This document shows positions 1-8,300 of a DNA stretch of 64,000 bases, one piece after another (position 1 is the first letter of the stretch; every line of letters starts with the position of its first letter). Under the pieces are notes generated by a model. The model did no database searches, was not told the DNA's origin, and saw nothing but the letters and a program-made list of their open reading frames with translations. The stretch spans positions 1 to 64,000 of the forward strand of contig CAXFAI010000010.1 in assembly GCA_964001305.1 (NCBI GenBank), in the 5' to 3' direction. A program made the position numbers and the translations under genes. The DNA is from CAJXMH01 sp964001305. GTDB taxonomy: Bacteria; Bacteroidota; Bacteroidia; Flavobacteriales_E; Vicingaceae.

Positions 1-157
1 CTCGCGTAGTACTATCCCCCACTTCTAATAAAAACTGATGACCGATTTCGCGTAATACGATCGGCAATTGTTTTTCGCGATAATTAGCTTGGATAGTTGT
101 TACAAACTGAACTAAAAAGAAAATGAATAAGGAAGACTTCTTCAACGGAAAATTCAT
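1..157 (-). CDS. 5' end of a secreted protein gene, cut by the window edge
   Basis: An open frame runs on the minus strand from an ATG at 155-157 to the window edge and gives 52 residues without a stop. The peptide starts MNFPLKKSSLFIFFLVQF, a basic start and a hydrophobic core ending near TIQA, which is a convincing Sec signal peptide. After it comes a polar, protein-like stretch (YREKQLPIVLREIGHQF, then EVGDSTTR). I do not recognise the family. It is divergent from the lipoprotein gene at 299, with about 140 bp between them. The signal peptide and codon-like sequence make this more likely a real gene than chance; the remainder lies outside the window. Confidence 0.7.
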   Translation of the reverse strand, partial: MNFPLKKSSLFIFFLVQFVTTIQANYREKQLPIVLREIGHQFLLEVGDSTTR

Positions 158-298
158 GCAACAAATGTATTTGAAACGGATTAGTAAAATAGTTGAAAAA
201 CATTAAATTACTTAAGATTTACACTAATTTACACTTCTGTAAAACTCTTAAGTGACTTCGGCAGATACTTTTATCAGGAATTTTAAAACACATGCCTT

Positions 299-1207
299 AT
301 GATTATCAAAAAGTTAAACGTACTACTTGTATTTAGTCTTATCAATTTAGTAGCCTGTTCTCAAGATCAAGAAGTTTCAAATAAAGAAGCTGAAAAACAA
401 GAAACAGTAAAGCAAGCTGAAATTAAACCTTCCAAATCACACAATTTTGGCGGTTGGTATTGTCCTGATAATTTGAACGGATTCCCTGCTGTGAATTTAG
501 CCAATTGGGAAAACGTACCAGTTATAACTGGAAGAATGCCCACTTTGGAAGAAGCCAAAAGCGAAGCCTCTCTAATTTATGTTGACCCTTCTGACTATCC
601 GGAAGCCAGTAGCATAGATATGAAGCTTCCTGCATTGGCCCTTTACAGAAATTGGAGTACCAAACGAGTTGAAGTTGTCATTGCCATTCAAGCTTTTAGT
701 ATCGGAAGAGATTCAATTGTTGGATTTAGATACCTAAACGGTGGTAATGGTAGCGCACATCTAGTGGCTCTCGATTTTGATTTTACAGTCGATGATTTGG
801 TACCAGAGAATAGTCAGTTTGTTACTAAATCAGTTTATATTGATGCGAAACCTGAAGAAATTTGGAGTGTGCTTACAGGAAAAGACTATACCGAAGAATT
901 GAAAAAAACATTAGCCAATGAAAAGCAGTTTCCTACTGATTGGAGAGAAAACACCAATGTGAATTATTATTATAAAGGTGCCGGAAACAAAACGTCAGAA
1001 TTTGGAGATATACTTTATGGAAACTATTACATTCAAAACGACTATGATTCTATGAAGTACACCGAAAAATTCATGCTGATGTATAACGAAACTACTCGAC
1101 TAACCGAATTGCGAATGGTTTGTGGACCATTTACCAATGATTATAATGAACAAAAAGCAAATTTGAACAAATGGGGAAAGCAAGTAAAAGTATTGAGTGA
1201 GAAATAG
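299..1207 (+). CDS. Lipoprotein with C-terminal SRPBCC-like domain
   Basis: The 302-residue product begins with a lipoprotein signal (MIIKKLNVLLVFSLINLVAC, lipid-attachment Cys at residue 20), followed by a charged linker rich in Glu and Lys. The middle part is unfamiliar. The C-terminal third (from about residue 175) starts KSVYIDAKPEEIWSVLTG, which resembles the opening strand and helix of SRPBCC/START-like domains, although ligand and function cannot be told. It is probably anchored in the inner or outer membrane facing the periplasm. The gene stands alone, with a hairpin plus T-run just downstream. The lipoprotein call is firm; the domain call is tentative. Confidence 0.75.
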   Translation: MIIKKLNVLLVFSLINLVACSQDQEVSNKEAEKQETVKQAEIKPSKSHNFGGWYCPDNLNGFPAVNLANWENVPVITGRMPTLEEAKSEASLIYVDPSDYPEASSIDMKLPALALYRNWSTKRVEVVIAIQAFSIGRDSIVGFRYLNGGNGSAHLVALDFDFTVDDLVPENSQFVTKSVYIDAKPEEIWSVLTGKDYTEELKKTLANEKQFPTDWRENTNVNYYYKGAGNKTSEFGDILYGNYYIQNDYDSMKYTEKFMLMYNETTRLTELRMVCGPFTNDYNEQKANLNKWGKQVKVLSEK

Positions 1208-1230
1208 AATTCAGATTTAGTTAAGCAGTG

Positions 1231-1269
1231 AAAGGAAGTTTGTTCTCTTGGGAATGAGCTTCCTTTTTA
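1231..1269 (+). terminator. Candidate intrinsic terminator
   Basis: An 8-bp stem (AAAGGAAG at 1231-1238 with CTTCCTTT at 1259-1266) is followed by further Ts, 24 bp after the lipoprotein stop. The loop is long (20 nt), so the terminator is only moderately convincing. Confidence 0.45.
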
Positions 1270-1326
1270 TTTGTAAAAATGTAAACTAGTTGAAAGAAGC
1301 CTACCTTTGATAGAAAAGGAAGATTC

Positions 1327-2037
1327 ATGAAATACTTGCGATTATTCCCTCTACTCTTTATTATAGCTTGCACTGAAAGTCCGCATAAAGCAGAAATGGA
1401 GCATCAAAAGCATCAACAGACTACTGAAAAGCATGCTCATCATAAAGCTGTTGAAAATAAGGCCAATGAACACATGCATCAAAAGTCTGTCAGTGAATTG
1501 ATTGAGCGTTTTGAATCTACCGAGCGTGATGAATATCAGCAGCCTGAAAAAGTGTTGGCTTATTTAGGCGACATAAAAGGAAAGAAGATTATGGACATTG
1601 GTGCCGGTTCAGGTTATTTTACCGTAAAGCTTGCAGCTCAAGGAGCGGAAGTAGTCGCAGCTGATGTCAATGATGAATTTTTAGCTCATATTAATCAACG
1701 CATTCAAGTTGATGAAATTCAAAACATCAGCAGTAGAAAAATCCCATTTGACTCCCCTGCCCTTGCTAAAAATGAAGTAGATATGGTTTTTATAGTCAAT
1801 ACGTACCATCATATTGAAAATCGCGTGGAATATTTTACCCAAGTAAAAAGTGGATTAAAAGATAATGGGGAATTAATCATCATTGACTTTTTTAAAACGG
1901 AACTTCCAATTGGTCCTTCGGTAAATCATAAAATAAGCATGGATGTGGTAGTAAAAGAACTTCAAGAAGCAGGATTTACCATTGAAGAGGTCAATGTAAA
2001 CTTGCTTCCTATGCAATATCTCATTAAAGCTAGCTAA
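1327..2037 (+). CDS. Lipoprotein-signal class I SAM methyltransferase with His-rich N terminus
   Basis: This 236-residue protein has a lipoprotein signal (YLRLFPLLFIIAC, Cys about residue 15), then a His-rich segment (residues about 20-55, with repeated HH, HQ and HMH) and then a class I methyltransferase domain. Motif I reads MDIGAGSGYFTVKL, followed by an acidic motif II (VVAADVND) and a VFIVNTYHHI segment. Substrate is unknown. Export is odd for a SAM-dependent enzyme, since SAM is cytoplasmic. Either the N terminus is a membrane anchor facing the cytoplasm, or the protein acts outside without SAM turnover. The His-rich stretch could bind metal ions. The start is supported by the signal sequence. 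A 44-residue membrane peptide gene follows after 3 bp. Confidence 0.85.
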   Translation: MKYLRLFPLLFIIACTESPHKAEMEHQKHQQTTEKHAHHKAVENKANEHMHQKSVSELIERFESTERDEYQQPEKVLAYLGDIKGKKIMDIGAGSGYFTVKLAAQGAEVVAADVNDEFLAHINQRIQVDEIQNISSRKIPFDSPALAKNEVDMVFIVNTYHHIENRVEYFTQVKSGLKDNGELIIIDFFKTELPIGPSVNHKISMDVVVKELQEAGFTIEEVNVNLLPMQYLIKAS

Positions 2038-2040
2038 GCC

Positions 2041-2175
2041 ATGATTGAAATTTTAGTAGGAATATCCTTTGTTGCTGTTTTAGCAGCATTGCAAAGAATA
2101 TGGAAAGAATACAAGGAGCACAAAAAAGCAAAAGATGATTGGCAGGAATTTGAAAAAAAGCATCCCAGAAAGTAG
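2041..2175 (+). CDS. Small single-span membrane peptide (44 aa)
   Basis: An ATG three bases after the methyltransferase stop opens a 44-codon frame: a hydrophobic N-terminal span (MIEILVGISFVAVLAALQ), then a very charged tail (WKEYKEHKKAKDDW and EKKHPRK). This is the typical layout of a small inner-membrane protein with a basic cytoplasmic tail. The spacing suggests co-translation with the methyltransferase. It is too short for motif-based assignment, but the clear two-part composition and tight spacing argue that it is real. Confidence 0.6.
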   Translation: MIEILVGISFVAVLAALQRIWKEYKEHKKAKDDWQEFEKKHPRK

Positions 2176-2210
2176 TTATCATTTTTTTAATAATTTTAAG
2201 AACCGCCTCA

Positions 2211-2226
2211 TGGAATATTCATTCCA
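2211..2226. promoter_or_regulatory. Palindromic operator upstream of tetR
   Basis: TGGAATATTCATTCCA is a dyad with 6-bp perfect arms. It lies 6 bp before the -7 box of the TetR gene, so a bound regulator would block RNA polymerase. A related but longer dyad occurs right after the tetR gene (2816-2835), which supports binding by the encoded TetR. Confidence 0.65.
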
Positions 2227-2232
2227 CTTTTA

Positions 2233-2240
2233 TACATTTG
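2233..2240 (+). promoter_or_regulatory. Bacteroidota -7 box for tetR
   Basis: TACATTTG matches the Bacteroidota -7 consensus TAnnTTTG. It ends only 4 bp before the GTG start at 2245, so transcription would begin at or next to the start codon and give a leaderless or nearly leaderless mRNA. I do not see a good -33 TTTG at the usual spacing. Confidence 0.5.
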
Positions 2241-2244
2241 CAGC

Positions 2245-2799
2245 GTGACAAAAAAAGATCAAATATTAGAGTCGGCTTTGGCCCTGCTTGTTGAAAATGG
2301 CATACATGCTACGCCCATGTCTGCCATTGCTAAAAAAGCGAAAACTGGTATGGGAACCATTTACAACTACTTCCCCACCAAAGAAGATTTGATTAATGAA
2401 ATCTATGTCAACATTAAGGTAAAAGAAATGCATGTTTTATTGCAGTTTGATGAGCATGCACCCATAAAAACTCAATTCGAATCCTTCTACAAGAATATGG
2501 TTACCTTCTTTCTACAACGACCTGATTACTTCTATTTTATGGAACAACTTCAGGCTTCACCTATGATTAATGAGGCGAGTAAAATGAAAGGAGAAAAGGC
2601 CATTGCTTGTGGTATTCAACTGATTGAAACCGGCAAGCAGAATCGAATCATCAAAAACATTGAAACAGAGGAAATCATTCAGTTCCTCGGCGGAGCGGTC
2701 ATGTCTTTTATCAGATGGCAATTGAACCAAAATAAAAAATCCAACACACAAGCGTTAAACAATCACCTAGAGATGGTTTGGAGCGCTATAAAAGAATAA
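2245..2799 (+). CDS. TetR/AcrR-family transcriptional repressor
   Basis: The 184-residue protein has the N-terminal TetR helix-turn-helix (ILESALALLVENGIHATPMS, then AIAKKAKTGMGTIYNYFPTKEDL), where GTIYNYFPTKEDL is the hallmark recognition-helix region. The C-terminal ligand-binding part is a divergent helical domain. The start codon is GTG at 2245; no upstream in-frame ATG gives a better N terminus. It is followed by an SDR oxidoreductase and a metallo-hydrolase on the same strand, and palindromes occur before and after the gene. I infer that it represses itself and the downstream pair, released by an unknown small molecule. Confidence 0.92.
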   Translation: MTKKDQILESALALLVENGIHATPMSAIAKKAKTGMGTIYNYFPTKEDLINEIYVNIKVKEMHVLLQFDEHAPIKTQFESFYKNMVTFFLQRPDYFYFMEQLQASPMINEASKMKGEKAIACGIQLIETGKQNRIIKNIETEEIIQFLGGAVMSFIRWQLNQNKKSNTQALNNHLEMVWSAIKE

Positions 2800-2815
2800 T
2801 TTTTTTAAATACAAA

Positions 2816-2835
2816 TGGAATGAACATTCACTCCA
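2816..2835. promoter_or_regulatory. Palindromic operator upstream of the SDR gene
   Basis: TGGAATGAACATTCACTCCA is a 20-bp dyad with 8 of 10 arm positions paired. It sits in the 50-bp gap between tetR and the SDR gene and shares the TGGAAT and ATTCAYTCCA halves with the 2211 site. A second promoter controlled by the same TetR is likely. Confidence 0.65.
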
Positions 2836-2849
2836 CAAAATAGACACTA

Positions 2850-3713
2850 ATGAACAAAAACGTATTAATAACAGGAACATCAAGCGGACTAGGATTCGAA
2901 ACGGCCATTTTAATGGCTGAAAAAGGTTATCAAGTCTATGCTAGCATGAGAAATTTGGAAAAAGCAGATAAGCTTATTCAAATTGCCAAAGAAAAAAAGC
3001 TTTCAATTGAAGTATTGGAATTAGATGTTAGTCAAATGCATACCATAGAGTTAGCCGTAAAATCCATCATTGAAAAAGACGGTAAAATAGACGTTTTGGT
3101 CAACAATGCAGGAGCAGGTTTTGCCAAAACTTTAGAGCAAGCCAGCCTAGATGAGGTAGATTGGGTAACTGATGTAAATTATACCGGTGTTATACGAACT
3201 ACAAAAGCCGTGCTTCCCTACATGCGAAAAGTAAAGGCGGGCCGAATCATCAACATAACCTCCGTTGGGGGCTTAGTTGGTCAGCCATTTAACGAACTAT
3301 ATTGCGGTGCTAAATTTGCCGTTGAAGGATTTACAGAAGCACTTGCTTCATATGTTACTGATGCTTTTAACATACATTTTAGTTGTGTAGAACCAGGTGG
3401 AATAGAAACTGAATTTATGCGCAGTGCTGTTGGTAAATCGACAAACGATCAAGGAGAGTTTAATCAAGGAGAATATTCTGATATTTTTAATCGATACTTA
3501 AGTGGAGCTCAATCTCGTGCGTCAGAAGAATCAGCTTCGAATTATCAAACTGGCAAAGAAGTGGCCGAAGTAATTTTATCCGTTGTCAATGCAGAACAAC
3601 CTCCACTGCGCATCAGGACTTCTGCTTGGGCAGAAAACTTTTGTCAATTAAAAACCCAAGCCGATCCGGATGGTCTTAAACTCATAGCTGCAGTAAAATC
3701 AGCGATTTTATAA
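2850..3713 (+). CDS. Short-chain dehydrogenase/reductase (classical SDR)
   Basis: The 287-residue protein has the cofactor motif TGTSSGLG near the N terminus, the NNAG motif, a catalytic Ser in NITSVGG, and the YxxxK pair in YCGAK. It therefore belongs to the classical SDR oxidoreductases that use NAD(P)H; the substrate is unknown. RNMEKAD-like basic residues after strand two (SMRNLEKAD) fit NADP preference, but this is inference. It lies between tetR and a metallo-hydrolase gene (10-bp gap), so the pair is probably co-expressed. Confidence 0.92.
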   Translation: MNKNVLITGTSSGLGFETAILMAEKGYQVYASMRNLEKADKLIQIAKEKKLSIEVLELDVSQMHTIELAVKSIIEKDGKIDVLVNNAGAGFAKTLEQASLDEVDWVTDVNYTGVIRTTKAVLPYMRKVKAGRIINITSVGGLVGQPFNELYCGAKFAVEGFTEALASYVTDAFNIHFSCVEPGGIETEFMRSAVGKSTNDQGEFNQGEYSDIFNRYLSGAQSRASEESASNYQTGKEVAEVILSVVNAEQPPLRIRTSAWAENFCQLKTQADPDGLKLIAAVKSAIL

Positions 3714-3722
3714 ATCAATTCC

Positions 3723-4853
3723 ATGAAAAAAATATTCAAAATGATTGGTATCAGTATACTTTCAATCTTTGGCTTACTTGCGATTGCCACTGCATTATTT
3801 GTTAATCTAAGCCCTCAATTTGGCAAAGCGCCTTCAAACGCACAAAAAGAAGAATTTGCCAAAACAGACCATTACGCAGATGGAAAGTTTATCAATCACT
3901 CGGAGAGTCCGATGAAGGTAAACCTAAAAAAAGCAATCAAAGAGCTTACAGCGAAAAGACCGAATCGAAGACCAAAAGCTGTCATACCACCTTTAAAGTT
4001 GGATTCTTTAGAAATTGTTGAACATCCTGATAGCATCAGTCAACTAACTTGGTTTGGTCATTCCTCTTTTTTAGTTCAAATAGATGGTTTGAATCTTCTA
4101 TTAGATCCTATGTTGAGTCAGGTTCCTGCACCTCATCCATGGCTGGGACAAAATCGATACGCCAACGAATTACCGATTGAGATAGCCAAGTTGCCTGAAA
4201 TTGATGCTGTTATTTTTAGCCATGATCATTACGACCATTTAGATTATGAATCCATTCTGAAACTAAAAGAAAAGGTAAATCACTTTTACGTGCCCTTAGG
4301 CTTAGGAAGTCATTTGGCTTATTGGGGCGTGGAACAAAGTAAAATTACCGAGTTAGATTGGTGGCAAAGTGTCAATTATAAAGGTTTAGAATTTATTTGT
4401 ACCCCTTCTCGTCATTTTTCTGGAAGAGGACTTTTTGACCGAGCTTCTACCCTTTGGGCTTCTTGGGTAATTAAAGGTAAGAAGGATAACATTTACTTTA
4501 GTGGAGACAGTGGATATGATACCCATTTTAAGGAAATTGGTGAGAAATACGGTCCATTTGACATCGCTCTTTTAGAATGTGGGCAGTACAATGAAGACTG
4601 GAAATACATCCACATGATGCCCGAAGAAACTGCCCAAGCTGCAGTAGATTTACAAGCCAAATTGGCCATGCCCATTCATTGGGGAGCTTTTACCCTAGCC
4701 TATCACGACTGGATGGAACCGGTAGAACGAATGACAAAGAAGGCCAAGGAATTAAATGTAAATGTTGCCACACCTCGAGTGGGCGAAGTATTGCAGCTTA
4801 AAAGTTCTCATATACCTCAGGAAAAATGGTGGGAAGCCTTTATGCACCTTTAA
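3723..4853 (+). CDS. Membrane-anchored MBL-fold metallo-hydrolase (UlaG/NAPE-PLD-like)
   Basis: This 376-residue protein has an N-terminal membrane anchor or signal (MIGISILSIFGLLAIATALF) and a metallo-beta-lactamase fold: WFGHSSFLVQIDG, the metal motif SHDHYDHLD, a second histidine in SRHFSGRG, an aspartate in FSGDSGYDTHF, and a late histidine in PIHWGAF. This order resembles UlaG/RomA and N-acyl-phosphatidylethanolamine phospholipase D-like enzymes. The substrate is unknown, possibly a lipid or phosphodiester. Its stop overlaps by 4 bp with the stop of the convergent gene at 4850. Confidence 0.88.
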   Translation: MKKIFKMIGISILSIFGLLAIATALFVNLSPQFGKAPSNAQKEEFAKTDHYADGKFINHSESPMKVNLKKAIKELTAKRPNRRPKAVIPPLKLDSLEIVEHPDSISQLTWFGHSSFLVQIDGLNLLLDPMLSQVPAPHPWLGQNRYANELPIEIAKLPEIDAVIFSHDHYDHLDYESILKLKEKVNHFYVPLGLGSHLAYWGVEQSKITELDWWQSVNYKGLEFICTPSRHFSGRGLFDRASTLWASWVIKGKKDNIYFSGDSGYDTHFKEIGEKYGPFDIALLECGQYNEDWKYIHMMPEETAQAAVDLQAKLAMPIHWGAFTLAYHDWMEPVERMTKKAKELNVNVATPRVGEVLQLKSSHIPQEKWWEAFMHL

Positions 4854-5305
4854 GATTTAGCAATATCTCGGATGATTTTTAAATGATGGTTTGTATGCAT
4901 TCCCAAAAAACGAATAGCACGCTTTTTTTTAATGTGTCCGAATAAAGGATGTGGAAAGTACTTTGCGTCTTCAATAGTTTGAAGTTTAGTTATTTGCTCT
5001 TTCGATTTTTTTAATTTTTCAGTTAGACTAGAAACATCTATTTCACCTTCTGGCATCACCTGTTTTGGAGCCCTTCCTTTTCCCCTTGGAATGAAGTAAA
5101 AGAAATTTAATACTTCATAGCGCCAATTAAAGCCTGCTTGATATTCTTTTGGATCTGATTTTTCCATAGCAACAATAATTTGAATAATCACATTCAAAAT
5201 GTGATCGATTTGCCATGCAATGTCCACTTTAGAAACCGATTCATTTTTCTTACTTAACTGTGAAAAATAGTTTTCTAATTCATCTAAATATCCATCAAGC
5301 TTCAT
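4850..5305 (-). CDS. DinB-superfamily (DUF1569-like) protein
   Basis: A 151-residue soluble helical protein. It has the DinB-type histidines: WQIDHILN near residue 32, FPHPLFGHI in the second half, and HTNHHLKIIRDI at the C terminus. The FPHPLFG and final HHL signature is that of DUF1569, a branch of the DinB four-helix bundle metal-binding fold. The reaction is unknown. The convergent stop codons with the metallo-hydrolase gene overlap. A similar domain seems to be fused to PaaZ at 58928-61417 in this window. Confidence 0.7.
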   Translation of the reverse strand: MKLDGYLDELENYFSQLSKKNESVSKVDIAWQIDHILNVIIQIIVAMEKSDPKEYQAGFNWRYEVLNFFYFIPRGKGRAPKQVMPEGEIDVSSLTEKLKKSKEQITKLQTIEDAKYFPHPLFGHIKKKRAIRFLGMHTNHHLKIIRDIAKS

Positions 5306-5334
5306 ATGCTTTTGTAATTTTCGTTTATTTCAAT

Positions 5335-5360
5335 AAAAAAGGGGCAAGTAAACTTGCCCC
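5335..5360 (-). terminator. Intrinsic terminator of the large T9SS gene
   Basis: An 8-bp perfect GC-rich stem (GGGGCAAG, 4-nt loop, CTTGCCCC) is followed on the minus strand by six Ts. It lies 28 bp after the stop of the gene at 5388-8978. Confidence 0.85.
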
Positions 5361-5387
5361 CCGAATTTAAAGAAAAGAACAACTACA

Positions 5388-8300
5388 TTATTGTTTAATA
5401 ATTTTTAGGGTCTTTACTTCTTCTGCATTTACCATTCTTAGCAAATAAACCCCTTTTGCATAAGAAGATAAATCAAGAGTATGGGTATACTCACCTTCAA
5501 GTCGGTTCTCTTGAAAGATTGTCTTACCATTTAAATCAAGCATTTCAAGATCAAACATTCCAGCATTAATGATTTCAATGTTTAATTGATTATTCATTGG
5601 ATTTGGGTAGGCTCTGAAAAGTTGATGCTCTTTAGCGTCTATCTGACTAAGGGTTTCCTCTTGTTCTTTATTTCTTTGAAATGGAACTCCAGGAATTGTC
5701 ACTACATTTCTTAAGAAAAATGCCTTTTGATTAAAAGGTATTCCTCCATCTATAGGAAATGGGGTTACATTGATATCAAATGTATAATCCCCGATTGAAT
5801 AAGCAAATGTTCCATTTGTAGAAATTGCTTCAGCATTTTGATTCCCCCCCCCATCAGTAGTTGCAATGGATTGAAAACTTGTAAACAAGCCGGTTTGGGC
5901 AATCCATAATGCATTGGGTGAATTAGCGTTACCCATAACCCCATTGAGTAATCCTGCTGTACCACTTGAATTTGCGTAATAAAATTGTACAGATCCAGGT
6001 ATTGAAATGTTTCCATTCATTACCAAATCATCTCCAAATAAATCTATACCTTTACCTTCCATTTCATTACTTGGGTCAGAGTAAGTCAACCAAGAATTTG
6101 TCCCATAATTTCCGCTTGCCATTAATCTGGCTACAACTGCTTTTTTACCGAAAGGAGAAGGAACAGAAACTGAGGTCGAACCAGAATGAACAAATGAATT
6201 AGACGTTTGATTTTCAATGGTCCCAATTGTATATATATCATCTCCATCAATAGTAACATCATACAACTCACCATGTCCGCCAGTTGCATTTAAAGTGTAA
6301 ACCCAATTTTGACTCGAAGATGTTCCTATATCGGAGATTCCGCTTACAAAACCATCATACAATGTACCCGAACTACCTGAAGTGATTGGATAAGGAGCTA
6401 TTCCAATTGAAGAGCCAATATCCCCAATAAACTTTCCAACCACCACTAAATCTCCTGAAGCTTGTATTTCAATATCTTCAAAGTAACAGTTTTTGTCTGC
6501 ATAAATATCTTCATATTGTGTACTTCCTGAACTTGCATCTACTTTTATAAACCAAGATAAGTCAGCAGCACCAAAATCAGAATAACCTACAACAAACACA
6601 TCAGAAGTATTATGACAAATACCAGTCGGTTTAAAATCTGTAGCAGTTACTCCAGGTATAAACCATAAATCAACTAACCATATCATTGCACCATTATTCA
6701 TGTCATAGGCTGCGCAATACATTTGTCCTCTTGAATAGTTAGTTACATTATGAGTCATTCCGGTACCATCAACAAAATCTAAGAACTGTCCGTCATATTC
6801 ACCTGCTACGAATAGTATCCCATTATCTTCATCAATTGTTATGGTATTAGCAGTTGCAAATTCAGCATTGTTTGCATTAGTTGTATAAGCTACCCAAAGA
6901 GGATCTCCGCAAGGATCGTATTTTGTTAGATACATACCCGTATTGCCATTACCCATATTAATTGGAATAATATTGCCATTACATTCAAACTCTGTCATTT
7001 CGGTATAGGTACCAACTCCATATACATTCCCTTGAAAATCTGTTTCAATATCATTTCCCCAATCAGATGAGAAATTCATTTGTGTAGTTTGTTGCCAACA
7101 TGCTGTAACAGCATTAATGACAATTTCCACTTGAGTTCTACAATTGTTTGAGTCTGAAACTAAAATTTTATGTAAACCTGGACATAAACCTGAAAAATTT
7201 CCAGTTGAATTAGATGCACCTCCAATGAGTTGATATTGATAAGGAGCCACTCCATTGCTTACAGATAAACTAATCGTTCCATCACATTGCCCACAATTAG
7301 CATCTGTTTGCGATTGTGTTACTATTAATGGATTTCCAATTAAATTATAACTGCAAGATGTTGTATCACCGTTTGAATCAGTAATAGTTACCGAATAATT
7401 ACCAAAGGCAACATTATGAATACTAGGAGTAGTTTGACCTGTAGACCAATTATAAGTATATGCGGGCGCACCACCCATAACAGATACAAACAGACTTCCA
7501 TTATTGCAACCTGAAGTATCTGATATGGTGCAAGTCAATGGACATAAATCAATCGCAGAAACACTAGAATTATGCAAATTTAAATTTGCTGAAGCATGTG
7601 GATTGGGATTGATAAAATCTACATTATCTATAGTCATATCAATTTGGTGTATTAAAGTATCAAACCCTACTACGATTTCACAATCATTTGATAAATCAGC
7701 ATCCATGGTTGTACCTACCAATAAAATATCTTGATTATTAGTATTGAAATCAACTGCTGCTGAAAATAAAACAAGATCATTTCCGACACTATTTGTGGTC
7801 ACCTTCATCATATCTGATACACCAATTGGTCTATCATCTCCTGAATCACCAAAAAGTCGAATATTGTTAAGCTCTACCCCTTCCTGAATATATGGTGATG
7901 GCAAATTGTATGACGCTAAAAAAACATCTTCACCACCATATCCATTTGCATGTATTGTACTACCAAATAGGTAAAATTTAGTTTTACTTTGTAGTGAAGG
8001 CTTAACCACAAATAATTCATCAGCATTACTTGTGCCTATAACTTGACTGAATAACACATTACCTGAAGAATCTAACCTCATTACAATAGCATCTCGATCT
8101 CCTAATCCAGAACTTCCATTGCAATTATCTGTACTACCGACTGCGATAAATTGACTAGAGTCTAAAATAGGTGTTATAGAACGAAAAATAATTTTACAAT
8201 TAGTATTTGCCCCTTGAATTCTATATGTTGAATAATCAATGACTTGATTATTTGAGTCTAACTTACAATAAAAGCCATCATTTCCATTCCCTACAACATA

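Noticed and set aside
123..206. 27-codon plus-strand frame near the left edge
   Set aside because: It overlaps the signal-peptide region of the minus-strand gene fragment at 1-157, which has better coding features.
5765..6202. Overlapping frames inside the large T9SS gene (both strands)
   Set aside because: Shadows of the 1196-residue gene; no independent start signal or recognisable fold.
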